Part shown: in pieces, positions 38,408 to 47,020 of the stretch | Layout of the letters: each line of letters starts with the position of its first letter | How positions within the stretch are numbered: position 1 is the stretch's first letter | Source: Stenotrophomonas indicatrix | GTDB taxonomy: Bacteria; Pseudomonadota; Gammaproteobacteria; Xanthomonadales; Xanthomonadaceae | Assembly (NCBI GenBank): GCA_041545745.1 | Contig: CP168152.1 | Coordinates: forward strand, 4,152,001 to 4,216,000 | Reading direction: 5' to 3' | Length of the DNA stretch: 64,000 nucleotides | The notes under the pieces: model-generated | Seen by the model: the letters and a program-made list of their open reading frames with translations, nothing else | Told to the model about the DNA's origin: nothing | Databases searched by the model: none | Position numbers and translations under genes: made by a program

Positions 38408-38809
38408 ATGAAATCAACAATCAGGCGCAGCCAACGGGATTACTCGCTGGCCTTCAAGTTGTCGGTGGTAGACCAGGTCGAGCGCGGGGAGCTGACCTAC
38501 AAAAAGGCCCAGGAGCGTTATGGGATCCAAGGGCGCAGCACGGTGCTTTCCTGGCTTCGTCGGCATGGTCGGCAGGATTGGTCAGCTGGGGCATCATTGC
38601 CTCCCATGAGCACTGTCCCCAAAGCCGGGGCGGCCAAGCCGCTGACGCCGGAACAACAGATCAAGGCCCTGCAGGTCCAGTTGCGGGAGGCAAACGAGAA
38701 GGCGCAGTTGTTCGAGGCCATCGTGGATGTCCTCAAAGAGGATTACGGGGTAAAAATCGTAAAAAAGCCTTCCGGCAAGTCCTCACGCAAGGGCGCCTCA
38801 AAGGCGTAA
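38408..38809 (+). CDS. IS3-family OrfA (transposase helix-turn-helix subunit)
   Basis: A 133-residue OrfA. N-terminal DNA-binding helix-turn-helix (DYSLAFKLSVVDQVERGELT, YKKAQERYGIQGRSTVLSWL) is followed by a leucine-zipper-like coiled coil (LQVQLREANEKAQLFEAIVD). It binds the element ends and, alone, usually represses transposition. Near its 3' end the heptamer A-AAA-AAG (38761-38767) stands in the correct frame for a -1 ribosomal frameshift into OrfB. Confidence 0.93.
   Translation: MKSTIRRSQRDYSLAFKLSVVDQVERGELTYKKAQERYGIQGRSTVLSWLRRHGRQDWSAGASLPPMSTVPKAGAAKPLTPEQQIKALQVQLREANEKAQLFEAIVDVLKEDYGVKIVKKPSGKSSRKGASKA
38761..38767 (+). promoter_or_regulatory. Programmed -1 frameshift site A-AAA-AAG
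   Basis: The OrfA frame reads gta-aaa-aag across this heptamer, the arrangement required for tandem -1 slippage. The resulting frame is exactly that of OrfB. Confidence 0.85.
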
Positions 38810-39642
38810 GCGTGGCAAGGGCTTGCCGCCATTTCGGCATCAGTCGGCAGGCGTTCTATCAGGCCGGTCACCGCCATCAGCGGCGAGACGCTGCTGATGC
38901 TACGGCACTGTCGCTGGTGAGCGACTGCCGCGCGCGCCAGCCTCGGGTCGGTACGCGCAAGCTGCACCATCTGATTGAGCCGAAGCTGCAGGCGGCGGGG
39001 ATCGCTCTGGGGCGCGATCGTTTATTTGACGTGCTCCGAGAAGCGCGCTTGCTGGTGCCGCAGCGCCGCGCGTATCACAAGACGACCGATAGCCATCATC
39101 GCTTCCGCAAGCATCCCAATCTGCTCAAATCCGGTGAAGGATGCATCGTTCCCAGTGGCTGCGAACAGGTGTGGGTGGCTGACATCACCTATCTACCAAC
39201 AGATGGGAAGTTCGTTTACCTGAGCCTTGTTACCGATGCGTGGTCACGCAAGATCGTAGGCTGGAGCGTGAATGAGACGCTGCAGACCGAACATACCGCG
39301 CAGGCATTGGAGATGGCCCTGAAAACCCGGAAAACGAGGCAACGGCTGATCCACCATTCGGATCGGGGCATCCAGTACTGCTCGGACAACTATCAGAAGA
39401 TCCATGCCAAGCACGGCCTGACCTGCTCCATGACCGAGGGCTACGATTGCTATCAGAACGCTCTGGCAGAGCGGATCAACGGGATCCTCAAATGCGAGTT
39501 TCTGCTCCGTCGCCCACGGGACCTGGGACAGGCTCGGCAGATGGTGGCTGAGGCAGTGGAGATCTACAACGCCGAGCGCCCCCACCTGTCCCTTAAAATG
39601 CAGACGCCCGATGCGATGCACCGGGCATCCTTGGCCGCCTGA
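38767..39642 (+). CDS. IS3-family OrfB (DDE catalytic domain, made as OrfAB fusion)
   Basis: A 291-residue integrase-core domain, read in the -1 frame relative to OrfA. It has no convincing start codon of its own and is expected as an OrfAB fusion after slippage on A6G. The DDE triad is visible: Asp in VWVADITYLPTDGKFVYLSL, Asp in LIHHSDRGIQYCSDNY and Glu in NALAERINGILKCEF. The N-terminal helix-turn-helix (VARACRHFGISRQAFYQAGH) is also present. Nothing looks truncated, so the element may still be mobile. Confidence 0.92.
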   Translation, partial: AFRQVLTQGRLKGVSVARACRHFGISRQAFYQAGHRHQRRDAADATALSLVSDCRARQPRVGTRKLHHLIEPKLQAAGIALGRDRLFDVLREARLLVPQRRAYHKTTDSHHRFRKHPNLLKSGEGCIVPSGCEQVWVADITYLPTDGKFVYLSLVTDAWSRKIVGWSVNETLQTEHTAQALEMALKTRKTRQRLIHHSDRGIQYCSDNYQKIHAKHGLTCSMTEGYDCYQNALAERINGILKCEFLLRRPRDLGQARQMVAEAVEIYNAERPHLSLKMQTPDAMHRASLAA

Positions 39643-39723
39643 CGGCGGCCGGATCATCCACCCCATAGGTGTCAACCTATGGCAGGACGGGTCAGTGGAA
39701 CGTGCTCCGCGCCCGGCGCGCCC

Positions 39724-39746
39724 ATCCACGCATGGCGTGGATCTAC
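39724..39746 (-). repeat. SMAG palindrome
   Basis: Reverse copy of the GTAG + ATCCACGCC / GCGTGGAT element, 30 bases right of the IS. REP-like repeats are known landing areas for some IS, but this one is outside the target site. Confidence 0.85.
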
Positions 39747-39929
39747 TGGCAGGTTCCGCGTAGTTCCAACCGAGGGTGGCGGCTTCACTTCGCGGTCCGC
39801 TGTTTTGGCGATAATCTGCGGACAAATGCCTGACGCTCCGCCCCGGCCGTGCTGGCCGGGCCGCCGATTCCCGCTGTTGCCCCATCCGGAGGATCCGGCG
39901 GGTCCAGCCCTGCCTGATCCTTCAACCGC

Positions 39930-41504
39930 ATGCGCACACTGTCCCCCCGGCTCAACCTGGGCAAGCTGATCCTTGCCCTGGCCCTGCTCAGCGCCGTCAT
40001 CGCCCTGGCCAATACGCTGCTTGCCAGCTATCGCGTGCAGCGTGACCAGCTGGTGGGAAACACCCTGGAAGCCAACCGCGTGTATGCCACCAAGCTGGCC
40101 GAGACCACGCAGAATTTCCTGCTGGCGGCGCAGCAGCAGCTGGCCTATGCCGCCACCCGGCTTGGCAACAGCGACATGGATCCGGCCCAGGCACAGGATG
40201 AGGCCAGCCGTCTGCAGCTGCAGTCCAGCAGCTTCAATTCCTCGCTGGTGGTGGCCAGCGACGGGCGGGTGATCGCGACCTCGCCGCAGAGCCTGCAGCT
40301 GCAGGGCGAGATCCTGCGCAGCGCTGGCAGCAAGGCGGCGCTCGAGCGGCGCGAGCCGATGATCAGCGATCCCTACCAGTCGGCCGCCGGCAAGCTGCTG
40401 ATCTCGATCTCGCACCCGGTATTCGACCGCAGCGGCCAGTACCGGGGCTATGTCAGCGGCACCCTGTACCTGCGCCAGCGCAGTGCGCTCAACACCCTGC
40501 TGGGTACGCACTACTACCGCGACGGCTCCTACCTGTACGTGGTGGACCGCCATGGCCGCCTGATCTATCACAACAATGCCAAGGAAGTGGGCACCTACGC
40601 GTTGAACAACCCGGCGGTGAAAGAGGTGATGCGCGGCCAGCGCGGTGCGCAGCAGGTGCGCAACAACCACCAGGTGGCGATGCTGGCCGGTTATGCGCCT
40701 GTTGCGGCAACCGGCTGGGGCATCGTCGCGCAGCGCCCGACCGAGGCGACGCTGCAGCCGCTGTCACGGCTGATGTCGGCGGTGATCTGGAATGCCATTC
40801 CGCTGGGCGTGTTGTCGCTGCTGATCACCTGGTGGTTCGCACGGCGCATTTCGCTGCCGTTGTGGCAGCTGGCGCGCAACGTGCAGGACGGCGAAGACAC
40901 CGGCAATGCGATCAGCCACGTCAATGGCATCCAAGCCTGGTACTTTGAAGTGGCGCAGCTGAAACAGGCCGTGCTGTACAGCTTCAATGCGCTGCAGGAT
41001 CGGATCGGCACGCTCAACCGGGCCAGCCGCACCGATCCGCTGACCGGCCTGCTCAACCGTCGCGGGCTGCAGCAGGCGCTCGACGCACTGCAGGCGCAGG
41101 GCCTGCCGTTTGCGATCCTGACGCTGGATATCGACCGTTTCAAATCGATCAACGACAGCCACGGTCACGACGTCGGTGATGCGGCCATCGTGCATATCGC
41201 CGAACAGATGCGCCGCCATTCGCGCGAGACCGACGTGCTGTGCCGCGCCGGTGGCGAGGAGTTCCTGGTGCTGCTGCCGGGCGTTGGCGTCGAAGCGGCC
41301 CGGCAGACCGGCGAGCGCCTGCGCCAGGCCATCGCCGACGAACCCTTCGCCCCGGTGGGTACCATCACCGTGTCACTGGGAGTGGCCCATTTCCCCAGTT
41401 TCCATACCGATCCGGAACAGGCACTGCGCTTGGCCGACAAGGCCCTGTACCTGGCCAAGGAACAGGGCCGCAACCGGGTCGTGGTGTACCCGCACGCCGA
41501 TTGA
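39930..41504 (+). CDS. Membrane diguanylate cyclase (dCache-like sensor, GGDEF)
   Basis: Makes cyclic di-GMP from two GTP. 524 residues. N-terminal membrane helix (LILALALLSAVIALANTLL), a periplasmic double-Cache-like sensor of about 240 residues (SSLVVASDGRVIATSPQSLQ, GSYLYVVDRHGRLIYHNNAK), a second membrane helix (PLGVLSLLITWWFARRISLP), a short HAMP-like linker, then a GGDEF domain. Active site GGEEF is at 441-445, and the inhibitory RxxD site is Arg432-Asp435, five residues ahead, so product inhibition is expected. ATG 39930 begins the anchor. Signal unknown. Confidence 0.95.
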   Translation: MRTLSPRLNLGKLILALALLSAVIALANTLLASYRVQRDQLVGNTLEANRVYATKLAETTQNFLLAAQQQLAYAATRLGNSDMDPAQAQDEASRLQLQSSSFNSSLVVASDGRVIATSPQSLQLQGEILRSAGSKAALERREPMISDPYQSAAGKLLISISHPVFDRSGQYRGYVSGTLYLRQRSALNTLLGTHYYRDGSYLYVVDRHGRLIYHNNAKEVGTYALNNPAVKEVMRGQRGAQQVRNNHQVAMLAGYAPVAATGWGIVAQRPTEATLQPLSRLMSAVIWNAIPLGVLSLLITWWFARRISLPLWQLARNVQDGEDTGNAISHVNGIQAWYFEVAQLKQAVLYSFNALQDRIGTLNRASRTDPLTGLLNRRGLQQALDALQAQGLPFAILTLDIDRFKSINDSHGHDVGDAAIVHIAEQMRRHSRETDVLCRAGGEEFLVLLPGVGVEAARQTGERLRQAIADEPFAPVGTITVSLGVAHFPSFHTDPEQALRLADKALYLAKEQGRNRVVVYPHAD

Positions 41505-41518
41505 GCACATCGATTGAA

Positions 41519-41553
41519 GCGGGATGTGCCGGGACAGGCCCGGTGCATCCCGC
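41519..41553. terminator. Hairpin between diguanylate cyclase and convergent TonB-like gene
   Basis: GCGGGATGTGCCGGG pairs with CCCGGTGCATCCCGC around a five-base loop, one mismatch. It lies 14 bases after the cyclase stop and nine before the convergent gene's stop. No T-run, so termination is only probable. Confidence 0.5.
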
Positions 41554-41562
41554 AATGACGCA

Positions 41563-42438
41563 TCAGCCCAGCGGGGTGAGCAGCCGTGGGCCTTCCTGCG
41601 CGCGACCGACCATGTACACACCGCCTTCGGGCAGCAGGTCGGTGCCGGCCACCCGGGTTTCCTCGCCGGTCTTCCACGGCGCCCGCTGACGCGGGCCTGG
41701 AATGTAGGCGGCCCAGCGCCCGTAGCGCTCGCTCTGTTTGTCGAAGAAATAATTGACCGGTACGCGCACGGTCCAGAAGTCGCGATCCTTGTCCTCGCCG
41801 GTAGTGGGCGGGTTGAAGGTCCAGTCGCGGGCGTTCCTGACGCTGGCCTTGGCAAGCACATCGCGCAGTTGGTTCATGGTGCGCTCGGGGCCGACCACGG
41901 TCAGGTTGGTCTGCTCGGCGATCACGTCTGCGACCTTGCCATCCCGCCCGACCCTGACCAGCAGCAGCACGGTGCCCTGGCCGCGGATCGACGCCGCCTG
42001 CGGTGGGTATACCGGCGCGCGCATCTTCGCCCCGGTGACGTCATCGGTACTCGGCTGCCTGGAGTCGCTGAGCTTGCCAAAACGCGCATCAGCCACCCGT
42101 ACCTGCATGCTGTCGGCTTCCTTGTTGTCGGCAATCAGCCGCAGGCGGACGGTGGTACGGGCCAGTACCGGCTTGCCGTCAACCAGCGTTGGCTCGAAAC
42201 GCCAGCCCTGCACCGCCTTGTCGACAAAGCCCGCTACGCCGGTGTCGACCTTCTCGCGGTGATCGAGCTGGAACCCTTCGACCTGGCCTTCGCGGCCGAT
42301 GTCGATGACGCCGCTGAGGGTCATGCTGGCCTCGGCCTGCCTGCGAACCTCGCGCGCGGTCTGCGCAGCGGCGGTATCGACCAGGGCGGCGCCACCACCC
42401 ACGGCAAGGGTCAACGCGAGGAAAAGAGAAGAACGCAT
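41563..42438 (-). CDS. Secreted TonB-C-terminal-domain protein, copy 1
   Basis: A 291-residue exported protein with a cleavable signal (LFLALTLAVGGGAALVDTAAA, cleavage before QTAR). The middle contains a TonB C-terminal-like domain (MRAPVYPPQAASIRGQGTVL, LLVRVGRDGKVADVIAEQTN, ARDWTFNPPT), preceded by a similar degenerate unit (TLSGVIDIGREGQVEGFQLD, GWRFEPTLVDGKPV). True TonB keeps its N-terminal helix as an anchor to ExbB/ExbD, whereas this one is probably released to the periplasm. ATG 42438 has AAGGAG eight bases ahead. A paralogue lies just upstream on the same strand. Confidence 0.82.
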   Translation of the reverse strand: MRSSLFLALTLAVGGGAALVDTAAAQTAREVRRQAEASMTLSGVIDIGREGQVEGFQLDHREKVDTGVAGFVDKAVQGWRFEPTLVDGKPVLARTTVRLRLIADNKEADSMQVRVADARFGKLSDSRQPSTDDVTGAKMRAPVYPPQAASIRGQGTVLLLVRVGRDGKVADVIAEQTNLTVVGPERTMNQLRDVLAKASVRNARDWTFNPPTTGEDKDRDFWTVRVPVNYFFDKQSERYGRWAAYIPGPRQRAPWKTGEETRVAGTDLLPEGGVYMVGRAQEGPRLLTPLG

Positions 42439-42514
42439 CACAGCCACTCCTTGTGCATGAAACCGATGAAGTCTGACGCCCGGGCCGATGCAACCTGGGG
42501 TCGGTTGGCCGACA

Positions 42515-43408
42515 TCACTGCTCGGCAAGCGGGGTCAACAGACGCAGCCCGCGGGTGGCGCTGTCGACCATGTACACGCCGCCGGCCGGCAACAGGTCAC
42601 TGCCGACCTGCGCGGCATCGTCGGTGGTGCGCCACGGGGCCTGATGGCGCGGGCCGGGAATGTAGGCCTGCCAGCGTCCGTAGGGGCTGGGCGGTTGCCT
42701 GCTGCCCTTCTCGCTCAGCGCGAAGGTGACCGGCACGCGCACGGTCCAGAACGCCAGGCCTTTGTCCTCACCGGAGGTCGGCGGCGTGAACGTCCACTTG
42801 CGGGCCTCGCTGATGCTGGCCTTGGCCAGCATGTCGCGCATCTTCTGCATTACGTGTTCGGGTGCGACAACGCCCATGTTCACCTGTTCGGCGACGACAT
42901 CGGCAACCGCACCGTCACGCTCGACCTTGACCAGCAGCATCACCTCGCCCTGTGCACCGACGCGGAAAGCCGCTTCCGGATAGCGCGGAGGCCGCATCTG
43001 CTCGGCAGTCACCGCATCGGTGGCCTTGTCGTCGTACTCGCTGAAGTCCACGCTGGTCATGCGCACTTCGGTGTTGCCGTCGGCCCCGGGCCGGCCCAGC
43101 AGACGCACGCGCAACGGTGCATGTTTCGCCACGGGCCTGCCGTCCACCAGGGTGGGTTCGAACTGCCACTTGCGGATCGTGCCGTCCACGAACGCAGCGA
43201 TGGCAGGCGCGATCGATGCCCGCTGGTCGAGTACGAGGCCGCTGACCGCGCCATCTGCGGCGACATCGATGTTGCCGGTCAAGACCATGCTGGCTTCGGC
43301 GGTGGCACGCACCGCGCGCGTACTCTGCGCTGCGGCATCAGTGCTGAGCAGGGAGCCAGCCGTGCCGGTCGCAAGCGCGAAGGCGAGAAGCAGCGGAGAA
43401 CGCATCAT
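42515..43408 (-). CDS. Secreted TonB-C-terminal-domain protein, copy 2
   Basis: A 297-residue paralogue of the preceding gene, sharing order and motifs: signal peptide (LLLAFALATGTAGSLLSTDA, cleavage near AAA-QS), degenerate first unit (VLTGNIDVAADGAVSGLVLD, KWQFEPTLVDGRPV), TonB-like unit (MRPPRYPEAAFRVGAQGEVM, LLVKVERDGAVADVVAEQVN, ARKWTFTPPT) and the same C-terminal tail (YGRWQAYIPGPRHQAPW, LLPAGGVYMVDSATRGLRLL). Tandem duplication followed by divergence. ATG 43408 has AAGGA seven bases ahead; ATG 43405 is next to it. 76 bases separate the two genes. Confidence 0.82.
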   Translation of the reverse strand: MMRSPLLLAFALATGTAGSLLSTDAAAQSTRAVRATAEASMVLTGNIDVAADGAVSGLVLDQRASIAPAIAAFVDGTIRKWQFEPTLVDGRPVAKHAPLRVRLLGRPGADGNTEVRMTSVDFSEYDDKATDAVTAEQMRPPRYPEAAFRVGAQGEVMLLVKVERDGAVADVVAEQVNMGVVAPEHVMQKMRDMLAKASISEARKWTFTPPTSGEDKGLAFWTVRVPVTFALSEKGSRQPPSPYGRWQAYIPGPRHQAPWRTTDDAAQVGSDLLPAGGVYMVDSATRGLRLLTPLAEQ

Positions 43409-43471
43409 GGCCCGATCCTTGGTGATGAGAGTGCCGAGATTACCCCAGTTCCCCGCCGTCGGCACAGCCGA

Positions 43472-45202
43472 TCACGCCAACCGCTGCGCAGCCGAATAGG
43501 GTGGCGTATCCGGATAATCACCCGCTGCAAAGCGCGCTTGCAGCCCCTGCCACCAGGCGGGGTCGAACAGATGCCGATAGTGCTCGCGCACTGCTGCCAG
43601 CTCCTGCGCCGGCAAGCCCATGAACGGCCCGAACCGCTCCGGGAACACATCGCGCGGGCCGACATGGAACCAGGGCTCGTCGGCCATCGCTTCTTCGGCG
43701 GAACTTGGCTGTGGCCAGGCACGGAACACGCAGTCGCTGACCAGGCACAACTCATCGTAGTCGTAGAACACGGCACGGCCGTGGCGCGACACGCCGAAGT
43801 TCTTCGGCAGCATGTCGCCGGGGAAGATGTTGTTGCGCGCCATGTCAGTGATCGCCTGCGCGTAGTCGAGCACGGCTGCACGCACGGCCTCGCCGGCCTG
43901 CTCGCGCAGGTAGAGGTTCAGTGGCCGGAAGCGACGCTGCACGTAGCACAACGCGATCTCCACTTCGTCGCCATCCACGCGCACGCTCTGCGCGCACTGC
44001 TGCAGCAGTTCGTCCAGCAACGCCGGGGCAAAGCGTTCGCGCGGGAAACGCAGGTGGCGATAGGGCTGTGCATCGAGCAGGCGGCCGACGCGATCGAGGT
44101 TGAACACCAGCGCGTACTTTTCCTCCACCTGCTGCCGCGACATCGCCTTGGGCCAGGCGAAACGGTCGCGGATCAGCTTGAACACCAGCGGGTAGCTGGG
44201 CAGGGTGAATACCGCCATGACCATGCCCGGCGTTCCTTCGGCATGCGCCAGGCGCTCGTTCGGGTGTTCATTGAAGTGGCGGAAAAACGTCCGGTAGCGC
44301 TCGGTCTTGCCCTGCTTGGCGCGTCCGAGCACGGTGTAGATCTCGTCGATCGGCTTGCCCGGCAGCAGGCTGCGCAGGAACACCACCGCATCGCCAACGG
44401 TGCCCAGGTCGGCCTGGAAATAGCTGCGTGACACGCCGAACAGGTGGGCCACATCGCGACGCCGGGTCAGCACGGCATCGGCACGCAGGCCCTGGTCGTC
44501 GTTGACCAGCGCGATCACGCACGGCGAGAAGCGGTGTTCGCCGAACACGCGTCCGACCAGATAGGCGCGACGCTCGCGGTAGAACACGGTATCGAGCAGT
44601 TCGATGCTGCGCACCGGTGTGTCGCCCCAGTGCGCCAGATCATCCTGCAGGCGCACGGCGATGGCGGCGGCACAGCGCAGCTGGTGCGCATACGGAACAT
44701 CGAAGCGGTAGTCGGCCAGCACCCGCTGCAGCGCCTCCACCGGCCGCGTCGGCGAAATGGCATAGGTATGCCGCGCCACCGGATGCGTGATTGCATCGGA
44801 GGGCTCGACATCGAAGGCGATGAACTCCACTTCCGGATCCACGCCACGGATGGCGAACAGTCGCCGCGACAGGGTGTTGTAGAAGGTCTTGTACAGCTCG
44901 GCATCGATCAGGCCCTGCAGCAGGGCGCTGTAGTGCGCGTGCACCTGCAACCACAGCGCGCGTTCGCTGATGGCGTCACCGGCCAGCCGTCGCAGCGCAT
45001 CCATCTGCTCGGCGATGCACTGGTCGTAGAGGGCAATGCGCTCCACCGCATCCTGGCGCGCCGCTGCCCAGTCGCGCTGCTCGAAGCGCTTCCGCGCGCG
45101 GGCCGTGATCACCGCGAAACGAGTGTGGTACTGCTCGAAACCATCGCGGATGGCACCGGCAATGCGCGGCGCCAGCTCGGCAGCGATGTCAGGCTTGGAC
45201 AT
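43472..45202 (-). CDS. aceK: Isocitrate dehydrogenase kinase/phosphatase
   Basis: Bifunctional enzyme that phosphorylates and dephosphorylates isocitrate dehydrogenase, steering carbon between TCA cycle and glyoxylate shunt. The 576-residue length nearly equals E. coli AceK. Recognisable blocks are the regulatory N-domain ([20 protein letters not shown]) and the kinase-like C-domain ([60 protein letters not shown] with catalytic acidic residues). ATG 45202 is chosen. No aceA/aceB is adjacent, so it is not in the classic aceBAK operon. Confidence 0.96.
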   Translation of the reverse strand: MSKPDIAAELAPRIAGAIRDGFEQYHTRFAVITARARKRFEQRDWAAARQDAVERIALYDQCIAEQMDALRRLAGDAISERALWLQVHAHYSALLQGLIDAELYKTFYNTLSRRLFAIRGVDPEVEFIAFDVEPSDAITHPVARHTYAISPTRPVEALQRVLADYRFDVPYAHQLRCAAAIAVRLQDDLAHWGDTPVRSIELLDTVFYRERRAYLVGRVFGEHRFSPCVIALVNDDQGLRADAVLTRRRDVAHLFGVSRSYFQADLGTVGDAVVFLRSLLPGKPIDEIYTVLGRAKQGKTERYRTFFRHFNEHPNERLAHAEGTPGMVMAVFTLPSYPLVFKLIRDRFAWPKAMSRQQVEEKYALVFNLDRVGRLLDAQPYRHLRFPRERFAPALLDELLQQCAQSVRVDGDEVEIALCYVQRRFRPLNLYLREQAGEAVRAAVLDYAQAITDMARNNIFPGDMLPKNFGVSRHGRAVFYDYDELCLVSDCVFRAWPQPSSAEEAMADEPWFHVGPRDVFPERFGPFMGLPAQELAAVREHYRHLFDPAWWQGLQARFAAGDYPDTPPYSAAQRLA

Positions 45203-45257
45203 GCACAGCTCACCCGGGAAGACCGGCTCCACCATACGCTGGCGTGGGGTAGCTTGT

Positions 45258-45281
45258 GTAGCGCCGAGCCATGTTCGGCTG
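45258..45281 (+). repeat. SMAG palindrome, subtype GTAGCGCCGAGCC
   Basis: GTAG followed by CGCCGAGCC-AT-GTTCGGCTG hairpin, between aceK and the KilA-N gene on a divergent spacer. A second small inverted repeat (CTTCTGCCTGGGAGAAG) follows at 45283-45299. Confidence 0.75.
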
Positions 45282-45380
45282 CTTCTGCCTGGGAGAAGCA
45301 GACAAACGCAACCATTCCTACAGACCCCGGCGCCCCCTGCTGCTTACCATTTCAGGCCAAGTAACGGCAAAAGGTGACGC

Positions 45381-46127
45381 ATGCAGCAAATGACCCTGAT
45401 CCCACGCATGGAGGAAGGCAACGTAATCCCGCAGCGCGCCCGCGACGGCTATATCAGCGCTACCGCGCTCTGCCAGTCCGTCGGCAAGCGCTGGTCCGAC
45501 TACCGCGCATTGAAATCGACCGGCGAGTTCATCGAGGAGCTGACCACGCAGACCGGGCTTGCGGAGGACCAGCTCATCCACGTGGTGTCCGGGGGCAATG
45601 CGGCGATGCAGGGCACCTGGATCCACCCCTACCTGGCCATCAATCTCGGCCAGTGGCTGTCGCGCAAATTCGCGGTGAAGGTGTCGCAATGGGTGGTGGA
45701 ATGGCAGCAGGGCCGGGCGAACGCCGTCATGCCCGCCCACATCGAGCGCTACATGCAGAACCGCTCGAAGGTGCCTTATACGCACTTCTCGATGTTGAAC
45801 GAGCTGACCCTGAACCTGATCGCTCCGCTCGAACAGGCCGGCTACACCCTGCCTCAGGAGCTGGTGCCGGACATCTCCGAGGGCCGGTTGTTCTGCAAGT
45901 GGCTGCGCGATCACAAGGGCATCGAGCCCAACACCTTCGACACCTATGAGCACAGCTATCCAGACGGCCGCAACGTGCAGGCAAAGCTCTATCCGAACGA
46001 GCTCTACGAAGACTTCCGCCGACACTTCAACGAAACCTGGCTTCCCCTGCACGCGCCCAGTTACTTTGCTGCGCGCGACAAGCAGGCGCTGACGTTCGTC
46101 CGTACGCTTCTGCTGCCTTCGACGTGA
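45381..46127 (+). CDS. KilA-N domain protein
   Basis: A 248-residue soluble protein. Residues about 15-110 form a KilA-N domain (DGYISATALCQSVGKRWSDY, FIEELTTQTGLAEDQLIHVV, GTWIHPYLAINLGQWLSRKF AVKVSQW), a DNA-binding fold found mostly in phages and large DNA viruses. The C-terminal half (FSMLNELTLNLIAPLEQAGY, RLFCKWLRDHKGIEPNTFDT, YEDFRRHFNETWLPLHAPSY) is not recognised. ATG 45381 has AAGGTG at a good distance. It stands alone between aceK and the roadblock operon with no other phage genes. It may be a domesticated phage gene, an antirepressor-like protein or a phage-defence factor; evidence for any of these is lacking. Confidence 0.85.
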   Translation: MQQMTLIPRMEEGNVIPQRARDGYISATALCQSVGKRWSDYRALKSTGEFIEELTTQTGLAEDQLIHVVSGGNAAMQGTWIHPYLAINLGQWLSRKFAVKVSQWVVEWQQGRANAVMPAHIERYMQNRSKVPYTHFSMLNELTLNLIAPLEQAGYTLPQELVPDISEGRLFCKWLRDHKGIEPNTFDTYEHSYPDGRNVQAKLYPNELYEDFRRHFNETWLPLHAPSYFAARDKQALTFVRTLLLPST

Positions 46128-46140
46128 CATCGCACCGGAA

Positions 46141-46175
46141 CGATCCCTGGCTTGCCGTGCAGCAGCCAGGGATCG
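46141..46175. terminator. Hairpin between KilA-N gene and roadblock gene
   Basis: Perfect 12-bp stem CGATCCCTGGCT / AGCCAGGGATCG with an 11-base loop, between two convergent genes. No T-tract; probably a terminator or mRNA stabiliser for both. Confidence 0.5.
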
Positions 46176-46191
46176 ACGCCATCGAGCCGGT

Positions 46192-46551
46192 TCAGATCGC
46201 CAGTTCGGCCTCCACGTCCTGCACCTTGCGCCGCGCCAGGGCGAGGTTGGACTTGGTCCGGTCCAGCACGATGTAGAAGAACAGGCCCTTCTTCTTCGCC
46301 ACCGGGCGCATGATGTGGTACGCCTTGCCGAGCGAGATCAGGATGTCCTCGATGCCATCGTTGAGATTCAGCGAGGCGGCGGTTTTCATCTTCGCGCGGA
46401 TCACTTCGGTATTGCCGGCGGCAGCCACTTCCATGTCCACGCCCGAACCGGCTTCGCCCAGCAGCATGCCGCTTTCGTAGTCGACCAGCGCCACGGCCTG
46501 CGCGCCATCGATACCCATCAGTGCAGTCAACGAATCATTCAATCCAGCCAC
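46192..46551 (-). CDS. Roadblock/LC7 domain protein 1
   Basis: A 119-residue single-domain roadblock/LC7 protein (MglB-like), which in other bacteria dimerises and acts as GTPase-activating or scaffold partner of MglA-type GTPases. Core strands and helix: LMGIDGAQAVALVDYESGML, AAAGNTEVIRAKMKTAASLN, DILISLGKAYHIMRPVAKKK, LFFYIVLDRTKSNLALARRK. Start is GTG 46551, with GAGGGG six bases ahead. Last gene of the four-gene minus-strand operon. Confidence 0.85.
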   Translation of the reverse strand: MAGLNDSLTALMGIDGAQAVALVDYESGMLLGEAGSGVDMEVAAAGNTEVIRAKMKTAASLNLNDGIEDILISLGKAYHIMRPVAKKKGLFFYIVLDRTKSNLALARRKVQDVEAELAI

Positions 46552-46603
46552 GTTGTACCCCTCTCAATGTTGGTTCGAGCCCCTCGTTCCCCTGCGGCCG
46601 GGC

Positions 46604-47020
46604 TCACGATCCGCTGAGTTCGGCCAGGATCGCCTGGCCACATTCCCTGCTCTGCCACAGCACCTGGCCGATCACGCTGCGCTGGTCGCAGGCCGCCATC
46701 AGCAGCAGAGGCGCCCGCCCTTCTGCCTGTATGGCCAGCATCAGCACCTTGCCGCCGGCGGCCTCCAGCATCAGCGTCTGCAGATCGCCCAGTGCCAGCT
46801 CTCGCCCCACCGCCGCGGCGAGGGCCAGCATCGCGCTGGTCATCGCCGCCAGTCGCTCGCCGCGACCTTCCGCACCGGCGCTGACCAGGGCAAAGCCATC
46901 GACGCTTGCCAGCACCACGGTCCGCACACCTTCCACCCGCTGCTGCAGGTCCTGCAGCAACGGCTGCAGGCGCTCGCGCTGCTGCGCGTCCGGCAACGGC
47001 GCGCCTTGTCCATCAGCCAT
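46604..47020 (-). CDS. Roadblock/LC7 domain protein 2
   Basis: A 138-residue roadblock/LC7-like protein (LQPLLQDLQQRVEGVRTVVL, ASVDGFALVSAGAEGRGERL, AAMTSAMLALAAAVGRELAL, GKVLMLAIQAEGRAPLLLMA). The pattern is that of MglB-type roadblocks. ATG 47020 overlaps the GTPase gene by eight bases, so the two are translationally coupled and probably interact. The pair of different roadblock proteins could form a heterodimer with the GTPase. Confidence 0.83.
   Translation of the reverse strand: MADGQGAPLPDAQQRERLQPLLQDLQQRVEGVRTVVLASVDGFALVSAGAEGRGERLAAMTSAMLALAAAVGRELALGDLQTLMLEAAGGKVLMLAIQAEGRAPLLLMAACDQRSVIGQVLWQSRECGQAILAELSGS

Larger units (their letters stand above)
38355..39694 (+). mobile_element. 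IS3-family insertion sequence, apparently intact
   Basis: 1340-bp element. Its ends are imperfect inverted repeats: TGACCCGTCCTG then GGTTGACACCT at the left, matched at 23 of 28 positions by the reverse of the right end. Both sides are flanked by GTG (38352-38354 and 39695-39697), a 3-bp target duplication. It holds two overlapping reading frames joined by an A6G slippery site. It landed just after the rho terminator, so it disrupts no gene. Confidence 0.93.

Noticed and set aside
38374..38766. Independent N-terminus for IS OrfB in the -1 frame
   Set aside because: The residues before the slippery site resemble no transposase and are the out-of-frame image of OrfA.
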